Source: Imbricaverruca yamaguchii
Taxonomy: Eukaryota; Arthropoda; Thecostraca; Neoverrucidae
Length of the DNA stretch: 64,000 bases
Direction: 5' to 3'
Assembly: GCA_034440575.1 (NCBI GenBank)
Contig: JAOTOL010001555.1
Span: 62,001-126,000 of the forward strand
The notes under the pieces are model-generated. The model was not told the DNA's origin, made no database searches, and saw nothing but the letters and a program-made list of their open reading frames with translations. The position numbers were made by a program, and so were the translations under genes. How positions within the stretch are numbered: the stretch's first letter is position 1; each line of letters opens with the position of its first letter. Below are positions 56,645-64,000 of the stretch, piece after piece.

Positions 56645-57675
56645 CGCCAGTTGCTCTCGCACATGCCCGGTCCGGTCCGGACCGCCCCTCGGCTGGTCTC
56701 GCACATGCCCGGTCCGGTCCGGACCGCCCCTCGGCTGGTCTCGCACATGCCCGGTCCGGTCCGGACCGCCCCTCGGCTGCTCTCGCACATGCCCGGTCCA
56801 GTCCGGACCGCCCCTCGGCTGGTCTCGCATATGCCCTGTCCGGTCCGGACCGCCCCTCGGCTGGTCTCGCATATGCCCGGTCCGATCCTGACCGCCCCTC
56901 GGCTGCTCTCGCACATGCCCGGTCCGGTCCGGACCGCCCCTCGGCTGGTCTCGCATATGCCCTGTCCGGTCCGGACCGCCCCTCGGCTGGTCTCGCACAT
57001 GCCCGGTCCGATCCGGACCGCCCCTCGGCTGGTCTCGCACATGCCCGGTCCGGTCCGGACCGCCCCTCGGCTGGTCTCGCACATGCCCGGTCCGGTCCGG
57101 ACCGCCCCTCGGCTGGTCTCGCACATGCCCGGTCCGGTCCGGACCGTTCCGGTCCGGACCGCCCCTCGGCTGGTCTCGCATATGCCCTGTCCGGTCCGGA
57201 CCGCCCCTCGGCTGGTCTCGCACATGCCCGGTCCGGTCCGGACCGCCCCTCGGCTGGTCTCGCACATGCCCGGTCCGATCCGGACCGCCCCTCGGCTGGT
57301 CTCGCACATCCCCGTGCACATGCCCGGTCCGGTCCGGACCGCCCCTCGGCTGGTCTCGCACATGCTCGGTCCGGTCCGGACCGCCCCTCGGCTAGTCTCG
57401 CACATGCCCGGTCCGGTCCGGACCGCCCCTCGGCTGGTCTCGCACATGCCCGGTCCGATCCTGACCGCCCCTCGGCTGGTCTCGCATATGCCCTGTCCGG
57501 TCCGGACCGCCCCTCGGCTGGTCTCGCACATGCCCGGTCCGGTCCGGACCGCCCCTCGGCTGGTCTCGCACATGCTCGGTCCGGTCCGGACCGCCCCTCG
57601 GCTGGTCTCGCACATGCCCGGCCCGGTCCGGACCGCCCCTCGGCTGGTCTCGCACATGCCCGGTCCGGTCCGCCC
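56645..57675. repeat. Minisatellite, 42-bp unit with internal palindrome, ~24 copies
   Basis: The unit contains CTCGCACATGCCCGGTCC, the perfect palindrome CGGTCCGGACCG, and GCCCCTCGGCTGGT. As 42 equals 14 codons, frames of 290-440 codons are open on both strands. Variants ATATGCCCTGTCC and CCGATCC(G/T)GACCG recur in ordered blocks. One unit near 57140 carries an additional CGTTCCGGTCCGGAC, and one near 57310 an extra CACATCCCCGTG. Confidence 0.97.
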
Positions 57676-58148
57676 ACTGTCAGGTGAGCGTCTCCAGCAA
57701 GAGAGGTCCCCGGTAGCTGACAGTACGGTGCCGTCGCGGGTGTCTCGGCTTGGCGCGACCCATCTCCGAGTCAGGACACACACTAGCCTGCCAAGCCCCC
57801 ACCCCCCGGCCGGCCGACGGGCCGCATGTTGCACTGTGCAGGCGGGCGGCCGGGGCCGTCGGCCACCCGCCCGACAAACAATAGTTCACCGGCGCGATCG
57901 CGAGTAATTGCACCTGTCATCATATTGTAATTAGTTGTTGGCGGTGCGGGCGGCGCGGGCGGCGCGGGCGGCAACGGTATGGCCTGCAGAGGCCAGGGTC
58001 GGAGCCGTCTCATCCGGCCGGCCACAATGACGCCACCTGTCGGCAGGCACCGCCGGGGTGCTGGGCGGAGACGGGCCAGCGCAGGAGGTCACGTGGGTGC
58101 GGCGCCGGTCGGCAGGGTAGGTGCAGGTCAAGTGGAGGAGGCACACGC
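57676..58148. other. CpG-rich DNA, no recognised gene
   Basis: Contains (GCGGGCGGC)n near 57945-57970. Frames on both strands are low-complexity. Confidence 0.45.
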
Positions 58149-58149
58149 C

Positions 58150-58470
58150 AGGTGGATGAGGTGTTGACCAGGAGGGTGAGTTGACTGAAGTGTGGGTAAA
58201 GTGAGCGAGGTGTAGGTAAGGAGGGTGAGTTAGCTGATGTATGGGTAAAGTGAGCGAGGTGTAGGCCAGGAGGGTGAGTTGACTGAGGTGTGGGTAAAGT
58301 GAGCGAGGTGCAGGTCAGGAGGATGAGTTGGATGATTTGTGGGTAAAGTGAGGAGTAGGTCAGGATGGTGAGTTAGCTGATGCATGGGTAAAGTGAGTGA
58401 GGAGTAGGTCAGGAGGGTGAGATAACTGAGGGATGGGTAAGGTGAGTGAGGTGCAGACCATGTTAGTGAG
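58150..58470. repeat. Minisatellite, ~50-bp unit, ~6 copies
   Basis: GGGTAAAGTGAGCGAGGTG, then (T/C)AGGTCAGGAGGGTGAGTT and (G/A)ACTGA(G/A)GT. Diverged toward the right. Confidence 0.9.
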
Positions 58471-59378
58471 ATAGTTCGTGTTGGTGTGTGTTGCTAGCTG
58501 GAATATGTGAGGGAGGAGCGGGGTAGGGGCGTATACCGCACACATCTAGATAGAGCATCAGAGTCCAGCTTAATCATAACTCCGAGACATTCGTCAACTA
58601 ATACACATAAAGCAAGCACAATTTGCTATTTTAGCTAATTCAGTGATGATCGTAGGTAAAACAATGTAGCACAATGCTAATGGATGGTTACATCAATGGC
58701 CGGAGATCCCGGGTGGGTTCAGATCCTCCTCCACCTCCTGCTTGATACCCTGTTGATGTCAATTTGACATTTTCGGCATTCAATCTGAGAGTGTCTTGGA
58801 AGTAAAGATCTGGACACTAGCGTCGTAAGAAACATCCAGCTTTGGCTGGATCATCAAGTGTCTGCGATTGTCTGATGCTGCCCCATACAGGTGGCGTTTA
58901 AATAGCAAAACAAATCTCAACTGACTTCGCTTTTCGGCTTACTGATTCAACTACATTGTATGCATACTGGGCACATGCATAACATGTCTGCCAGTCCTGT
59001 ACGCCGTGTCTGCAAAATGCGGTTAGTGATTCAGTGGAGATTTACCTAGGTGTGTGACGCGAGCCTTGCAAGAAGGATGCTTTGGCCGATTCGGAATCGC
59101 AAAGCTTACCGTGATCGGATTGCAGCTCGCTTCACGTGACCGCGAAATGGGACCAATCCGACGACAACGGCAGCCATCATCGACCAATCAGATGCCAGAC
59201 AAGTCGATAATCGCGCGGCCCAGTGCACCGCATCGGCCGGTGTGCAGGCAGGCTCACCTCGTCTGGAGTGGCGTGCTAGTTGCGATGTCTTTGGTGTCCC
59301 TCTGCGACCATTCCACAACATGCCACACGGCGTTGACGAAGTGGTCAGACTGCAACCACAGCCGACGGCTACACGACG
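58471..59378. other. Unique DNA, no recognised gene
   Basis: Short frames only. Confidence 0.5.
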
Positions 59379-59379
59379 T

Positions 59380-59513
59380 AACTCATGTAGACGTAGCAAA
59401 TGATTCACAGTACGCTGAGTGCTCGCCATGGCTACCCGTAGTGACTTATGGTAACGTAACCGATGCTTCACAGGATGCCGAGTGCTCGATATGGCTACAC
59501 ACAGTGACTTATG
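59380..59513 (+). repeat. 63-bp minisatellite, left part (~2 units) interrupted by transposon
   Basis: The units share GATTCACAG / GATGCTTCACAG, GAGTGCTCG, ATGGCTAC and GTGACTTATGGTAACG. The array stops at CTTATG (59508-59513), where the transposon begins, and resumes at 62382. The uninterrupted unit at 59441-59455 shows the empty site as GTGACTTATGGTAACG. Confidence 0.9.
59508..59513 (+). repeat. CTTATG target-site duplication, left
   Basis: Same hexamer at 62382-62387. The undisrupted repeat unit next door contains it only once. Confidence 0.8.
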
Positions 59514-60137
59514 GGTCATTCCACGTCAAATCGCACAAGAAATTCCCCGACCCCCTCCGATTTTGATGAAAATTGGTACACCTGTAGTACGAAGTAAAAG
59601 AACACATCATGCCAACTTTTAGCCCAGAGTGACCTCTGGGGTCAGATCTAGAGGTCATCCTAGGTCACGATTTTTTACCGACTTGACATCAATAAATTGC
59701 AAATATCTCATGTGTTATTTAACTTAGCGGAATTAAATTGGTGTCAAAGTGCGCAGAAGCCCTGGGCCATTCAGAAATATGGCAAAAGTTGCACGTGACC
59801 TCCCCGTGACCTTTGACCTAATCAGGTCAAAGTATACAAATATATTTTTATATATGTTTGCCTGCCCCTAATTCGACGAAACGGTGCTATGTTAATGGTC
59901 GTGATATTATCTAAGAACCTGCAAAAAAGAAAGGCGGAGACTTGAAAACTTTTTGAGATATCGGCCTTTGAGTATTGTCATAGGACCAAATGCATGCATG
60001 CCCCGAGGCTATTTACCATATTATCGATGATAACTCTGGTTACCTTCGTCCGATTATCGTCAAATTTGTTGCGCATGTCATCGGTGGCAAACTGAACTAT
60101 TTTCCAGATTTTCAGGTTGACATGACCTCACATGAAC
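59514..60137 (+). repeat. Left terminal inverted repeat
   Basis: Matches the complement of 61745-62381. Shared landmarks include GCCATTCAGAAATATGGCAA, TTTGCCTGCCCCTAATTCGA, GAAAGGCGGAGACT, TTGAGATATCGGCCTTTGAG and CTATTTTCCAGATTTTCA. Many CRE- or receptor-like TGACCT/AGGTCA half-sites occur throughout; whether they matter is unknown. Confidence 0.9.
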
Positions 60138-60141
60138 TAAC

Positions 60142-61140
60142 ATGACCTTGGGAAGTTTGTATTGCCTAAATACATGCAATATTGCAACTTACGTGAATAT
60201 TCATGGCCATGATATGATTCATGATAACCGAGAAATCGATAACATTGAGTACCGAAAGTGGACTAATACTGATAGGTCCACCTTAGAGGTGGTTACGCAA
60301 ACTTCTGAAGATTTTGTGCGATCATTTTGCGAGCAGCTGGAAATACTTGTAAAGCATGATTTTGTCGCCCGTGCCCAAGGCAATTATCTGAAAGGCCTAA
60401 AGGAAACAATAGCTCCTGCAGAGGTAATTGTTATTGGAGATTTTTCCGAAAACTACGCTATGGTTACACAGGATGAGGTACAGTCCCATCACTGGAACAA
60501 ACTGCAGGTGACAATCCATCCGTTTGTGGCTTATTGGCGAAACAACGCAGGGGACCTCAAACATTTTTCTTACTCTGCCATTTCCGACTGCCTGACGCAT
60601 GATACTGTGGCTGCCCACCTGTTTCAAGGAAAACTCATTGAGCGCCTGGAAGCAGAATTAGGCCAGCGCCCCAAGAAGATATTTTATATTTCAGATGGGG
60701 CTGCCTCGCAATACAAAAATTGTAAGAATTTCCTAAATTTGGCAGAGCATTCCGTCGACTTTGGAATAGACGCCGAGTGGCATTTCTTCGCAACCGCTCA
60801 CGGAAAGGGACCGTGTGATGGGGTTGGTGGGACGTTGAAAAGGTTAGCTAAAAAGGGAAGTCTGCAAGGAACTCTGATTGAGATCCCGGACCAGTTTTAT
60901 CAGTTTGTAAAAAACCATGCCACCGGCACGTGCGTGGAGTATTTTCCCAAAACCGAGTGGGTCAAAGAAACCAAAGCGTTGAATGACAGATTCGCAGCTG
61001 CTCGCACAATACCGGGAACAAGGAATGTCCATCGTGTTACTCCGTCTCCACGTAATGGTATGGTGGTTGTGAGATGGTTTTCCGGCAGCGAGACGGGCCG
61101 TGAGGTACTTGTGGCGAAAAAGGTTGGTAGTTCTTCGTGA
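60142..61140 (+). CDS. Transposase-like protein of the long-TIR transposon, probably N-terminally truncated
   Basis: 332 codons with one continuous frame. Conserved-looking motifs are V-I-V-I-G-D-F-S-E-N-Y (D100, E103), Y-I-S-D-G-A-A-S-Q-Y-K-N (D185) and H-F-F-A-T-A-H-G-K-G-P-C-D-G-V-G-G (H220, D226). Two Asp residues following hydrophobic strands plus a later acidic residue suggest an RNase H-fold, metal-dependent nuclease. Proteins with D-F-(A/S)-E-N-Y, S-D-G-x-x-S-Q-(Y/F)-K-N and H-G-K-G-x-x-D-G-x-G-G motifs are, from memory, common as uncharacterised repeat-derived proteins in invertebrates, usually much longer and with Cys/His-rich N-termini. That N-terminal part is missing here: the first ~40 residues look non-native and begin right after the TIR. 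The catalytic assignments are inference. A stop at 61138-61140 ends it; a short unrelated frame (61137-61397) follows. Confidence 0.8.
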   Translation: MTLGSLYCLNTCNIATYVNIHGHDMIHDNREIDNIEYRKWTNTDRSTLEVVTQTSEDFVRSFCEQLEILVKHDFVARAQGNYLKGLKETIAPAEVIVIGDFSENYAMVTQDEVQSHHWNKLQVTIHPFVAYWRNNAGDLKHFSYSAISDCLTHDTVAAHLFQGKLIERLEAELGQRPKKIFYISDGAASQYKNCKNFLNLAEHSVDFGIDAEWHFFATAHGKGPCDGVGGTLKRLAKKGSLQGTLIEIPDQFYQFVKNHATGTCVEYFPKTEWVKETKALNDRFAAARTIPGTRNVHRVTPSPRNGMVVVRWFSGSETGREVLVAKKVGSSS

Positions 61141-61744
61141 ATATACGGTACTGCTGTTCAACTTGTTTTATGGTCGCGGCTATTTGCATATCAGAAACAT
61201 TTACTGGCCCTCCCGATAAAATGTTAGTACGAAACGCACGCGAGCTGAAACAATATATTCAGGCTATAAAAACCGAGGAAACATATTTTTTTGCGAATAA
61301 CTTTTGCCAAAATAAAGATATAAATATAATTTTGTTACAATTATATTTTTCTCGTCAGGCCGCGTTGATTGATGTATCACATGACTTAGCTAGCTGAACA
61401 TTTGATCCTGACCCCAGTTTACCTCCAGGTCACCCTAAACCGAGGTCAAGTGATGACCTAGCTTGATCATATTATACATCATAATTAACCAGAGGATCTC
61501 GGTGGCATTAAAATAATTTCTCTATCTTGATTCTATATAAAGTTATTGACGAAAGTGTGACATGACCTCATAGTGACCTCACGTGACCTTGCAGAGGACA
61601 CTTGTTCAAAATAAAACTTGGCTCGTTTGGAGTAGCCTAACCTAAAACTAGGTAATATAGCCTGTACGAGCCAAATTCAGCGTTTTTTGTTCAGGAAAAT
61701 ATTTTTGTTTCCCTGTTGGCTTGTAATGGAGAGGTCACTGCCAG
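61141..61744 (+). other. 3' interior of the transposon
   Basis: AT-rich, with one 86-codon frame (61137-61397) of unclear meaning and many TGACCT repeats. Probably 3' untranslated or remnant coding DNA of the element. Confidence 0.5.
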
Positions 61745-62381
61745 GTCATGTGAGGTCAGGTCAACTTGAAAATCTGGAAAATAGTTCAGCTTGCCACCGA
61801 TGATATGCCCACCAAATTTGACGATAATCGGACCAAGGAAACCAGAGTTATCATCGATGATATGGTAAATACCATCGGGGCATGCTTCGATTTGGTCCTA
61901 TGACAATACCTACTCAAAGGCCGATATCTCAAAAAGTTTTAGAGTCTCCGCCTTTCTTTTTTGCACGTTCTTAGATAATATCAGGACCATTAATTCAGCC
62001 ACGTTTAATCGAATTAGGGGCAGGCAAACATATATAAAAATGTATTTTTATACTTTGACCTCGTTAGGTCAAGGGTCACGGAGAGGTCACGTGCAACTTT
62101 TGCCATATTTCTGAATGGCCAAGGGTTTCTGCGCACTTTAACACCAATGTCGTTCCGCTAAGTTAATTAACATCTAATATATATGCATTTGATTGTTGTC
62201 AAGTCGGTAAAAATAGGCGACCTAGGATGACCTCTAAATCTGGCCCCAGAGGTCACCCAGGGCTGAAAGTTGGCGTGTGAGGTTCGTTCACTTGGCACTA
62301 CAGGTGTATCAATTTTCATAAAAATCGGAGGGGGTCGGGTTCAAAATAGCCAATTCTTGTGCGATTTGACGTGGAATACAG
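61745..62381 (-). repeat. Right terminal inverted repeat
   Basis: Inverted counterpart of 59514-60137. Relative to the left arm it has an additional TGGCTATTTTGAA segment near its outer end (62340-62353) and several base differences. The arms therefore diverged after insertion, or the element was imperfect when it moved. Confidence 0.9.
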
Positions 62382-62387
62382 CTTATG
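62382..62387 (+). repeat. CTTATG target-site duplication, right
   Basis: See 59508-59513. Confidence 0.8.
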
Positions 62388-62737
62388 GTAACGCAGCCAA
62401 TGCTTCACAGTGTGCTGAGCACTCGTCATGGCTACACATAGTGACACGTAGTGACGCAGCCAATGCTTCACAGTGTGCTGAGCACTCGTCATGGCTACAC
62501 ATAGTGACACGTAGTGACGCAGCCAATGCTTCACAGTGTGCTGAGCACTCGTCATGGCTACACATAGTGACACGTAGTGACGCAGCCAATGCTTCACAGT
62601 GTGCTGAGCACTCGTCATGGCTACACATAGTGACACGTAGTGACGCAGCCAATGCTTCACAGGATGATGAGTGCTCGCCATGGCTACACATGGTGACATA
62701 TGGTGGCGCAGCCAATGCTTCACAGGATGCGGACCCC
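62388..62737 (+). repeat. 63-bp minisatellite, right part, ~5.6 units
   Basis: The unit contains GTGACGCAGCCAATGCTTCA, CAGTGTGCTGAGCACTCGTC and ATGGCTACACATAGTGACAC. The first four units are almost identical; the last (ACAGGATGATGAGTGCTCGCC) resembles the left-side units. It ends at a C14-15 homopolymer near 62736. Confidence 0.95.
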
Positions 62738-63330
62738 CCCCCCCCCACCGACGAGGCCCCACCTTTCCGTGGTGTGGGGATTGAATGCCCTCAGGACCCA
62801 GCGGACCAAGCCATCAGTCCGTGGCGAGGGGCGAGACTAAGAGTGCCTTACTCGTTCTTCCATTCATACGCTCCAATTCCAATGCCCACCTCATCTTAAT
62901 ATCCATGCCCTTCACCTGGCCCTGTAGCACCAACTCTCCCTATCATGAGCAGGTAGGACAACTTCCCAGATCCCGCCCTTCAGCTCAGCTTTATCGGGGT
63001 AGTCGCGCCCCCTCGGCCCACCCACGGGGTTGACGGAGTCCTGGAGGTTAAGGTCCCCCATCGCACGGTGCTAGTTGTGACGGGGGAGCAGCACGCCTCT
63101 TTGGTCCCGATATCCTGGATGGGCGGGCGGGCCCGTGGGGCCCCACGCGGGTCAAGTGGCTGGTCGCCTCGGGCCAAGGACCTGGGTTTATCCCCAGTGT
63201 CTACCGGCCCGGCCGGCTGGTATCAAGAGGTGGGCGGTGCTGGATCCCGTTCGGGGTGGTGAGTCTCTCTTTCTCCCGGCCGGGTGATGGCGTCGTCTGC
63301 CCTGTATAACTTCCACGGGCGTTTGGCGTC
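62738..63330. other. GC-rich DNA, possible 5' region of a non-LTR element
   Basis: No gene. 62940-63330 is GC-rich and directly precedes the zinc-knuckle ORF1 remnant, so it may be that element's 5' UTR/internal promoter. No element boundary can be seen. Confidence 0.35.
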
Positions 63331-63369
63331 CTGTTGCTATGGCAGCAGGCATCCGCCGTATGACCCATT

Positions 63370-63910
63370 GCGGTGGAACGCCACGCATGGCCGAAAACAT
63401 ACAAACTTTCATGGGTCCTTTTGACACAGAAACAACTCACCTGCCCCCCTCCAGTAAGGGTCAGGCAACCCGACATACTAGGACTCGCATGGCATGTCCG
63501 CGTGAAGGTCCGTGTATTTGTACCCAATCCGATGAGGTGTTTCAGTTGCTCTCGTTTTGGCCACACATCGCAGCACTGTCGAAACAGAAAGACATGTGGG
63601 AGATGTGGATCAGTAGAGCATGCGCAAGACAAATGTGAAGCGGAGAATCCACACTACTCCAACTGCGGCCCGGACCAAATACCCCATACCGCCTATAATC
63701 GCTCATGCCCCATTTCCTTGAAGGAGAAGGAAATAGATGCTGTAACAAATAAAAAATATCACATTTCATAAGGCGCGTGAGATATATGAGGTAGCACATC
63801 TGAGAACATCGTATGCTGCGAAGGTAAAACTGAACTTTGGGATCACACAACAGTATCAAATGGAATACACGAGTGCCTGTCATCTCATAGTGTCTGGTGC
63901 CAGCCTTTAG
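63370..63910 (+). pseudogene. Non-LTR retrotransposon ORF1 (Gag-like), frameshifted
   Basis: The frame from 63373 contains V-K-V-R-V-F-V-P-N-P-M-R-C-F and two complete CX2CX4HX4C zinc knuckles: C56-C69 (63538-63579) and C75-C88 (63595-63636). A third knuckle has lost its first Cys (H-Y-S-N-C), and P-I-S-L-K-E-K-E-I follows. This order is typical of ORF1 of I- or Jockey-type elements, which packages the RNA. The frame stops at 63769-63771, but the continuation (a K-A-R-E-I-Y and R-T-S-Y-A-A segment) is present in the next frame to about 63907, so a one-base frameshift has occurred. The N-terminal part upstream of 63450 is unclear. Any ORF2 would lie beyond the right edge. Confidence 0.75.
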
Positions 63911-64000
63911 TATATAATGCACACCGATCGGAGAAAGAGCTCCGTCCTTTCCCCAGATAGCGATAAGGGAGCCCTCAGCTGAGGACCCTCTAGGGACTCC
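63911..64000. other. Right edge, unresolved
   Basis: Probably the rest of the same retrotransposon; too short to judge. Confidence 0.3.

Larger units (their letters stand above)
59514..62381 (+). mobile_element. DNA transposon with ~0.63-kb terminal inverted repeats (2.87 kb)
   Basis: The ends read GGTCATTCCACGTCAAATCG on the left and, inverted, CTGTATTCCACGTCAAATCG on the right, so only the outer four bases disagree. The inverted match continues inward for over 600 bp (59514-60137 against 62381-61745) with scattered differences and short indels. CTTATG is duplicated at the insertion point in a 63-bp minisatellite, and a neighbouring unit preserves the unoccupied site. The 1.6-kb interior holds one open frame of 332 codons with RNase H-like/DDE-type motifs. 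This is a cut-and-paste element. I cannot assign it with certainty to a named superfamily. The interior frame starts only about 5 bp after the TIR, so the copy is probably internally deleted. Confidence 0.9.

Noticed and set aside
56486..57907. Frames of 290-440 codons across the 42-bp array
   Set aside because: Same cause as the 48-bp array. Complementary frames on the two strands are all equally open, so none is favoured.
59054..59566. 170-codon plus-strand frame crossing the left transposon end
   Set aside because: It runs through the 63-bp minisatellite and into the TIR. A composite of unrelated sequences.

Overview
This is a stretch of animal nuclear DNA, most likely from an arthropod. 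The evidence is one coding exon of a SoxF HMG-box gene that ends at a perfect GTAAGT splice donor inside the HMG box and reads very like arthropod Sox15/SoxF, an animal-type SSNA1 coiled-coil gene, CR1-like and other non-LTR retrotransposons, a tRNA-derived SINE, and short CCTAA runs (the arthropod telomere motif, only 2-3 copies here). The species cannot be named from the sequence. Nothing prokaryotic (operons, ribosome-binding sites, CRISPR) is present.

The window is gene-poor and very rich in tandem repeats. I count about 40 unrelated minisatellites with unit lengths from 5 to 86 bp; by a rough sum of array lengths they fill about a quarter of the window. Many have unit lengths divisible by three (18, 21, 30, 36, 42, 48, 57, 63, 66, 84) and so produce long repetitive open frames on both strands. 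I treat those frames as by-products, not genes.

Layout. 1-16.8 kb: unique DNA broken by arrays of 30 bp (3.0 kb), 44 bp (6.7-7.4 kb), 35 bp (9.4-9.8 kb), 34 bp (10.2-11.7 kb, about 42 copies), 36 bp (11.8-12.9 kb, about 29 copies) and about 57 bp (15.0 kb). A SINE with a perfect 14-bp target duplication lies at 12.94 kb and a 23-bp perfect hairpin at 13.9 kb. 17.25-17.64 kb: first coding exon of SoxF on the minus strand; the rest of the gene is not seen and probably lies beyond the left edge. 18.2-21 kb: a degenerate ~26-bp array, a 48-bp array of about 25 copies and a 19-bp array. 21-39 kb: unique DNA with more arrays and a second SINE copy at 35.84 kb. A GC-rich promoter-like segment at 37.1-37.6 kb has a candidate exon on each side. 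39.9-42.1 kb: a nest of decayed non-LTR retrotransposons. 43.99-44.48 kb: an intact single-exon SSNA1-like gene. 45-58.5 kb: arrays of 21, 18/21, 36, 23, 57, 42 and about 50 bp separated by unique DNA. 59.5-62.4 kb: a 2.87-kb DNA transposon with terminal inverted repeats of about 0.63 kb. It is inserted in a 63-bp minisatellite with a 6-bp target duplication, and another unit of the array preserves the empty site. 63.3-64 kb: a damaged zinc-knuckle ORF1 of another non-LTR element that runs toward the right edge.

The two recognisable host genes are not obviously linked in function: SoxF is a transcription factor and SSNA1 a microtubule/centriole coiled-coil protein. The strongest leads are the long-TIR transposon, the SINE family, the nested retrotransposons and the higher-order organisation of the minisatellites.
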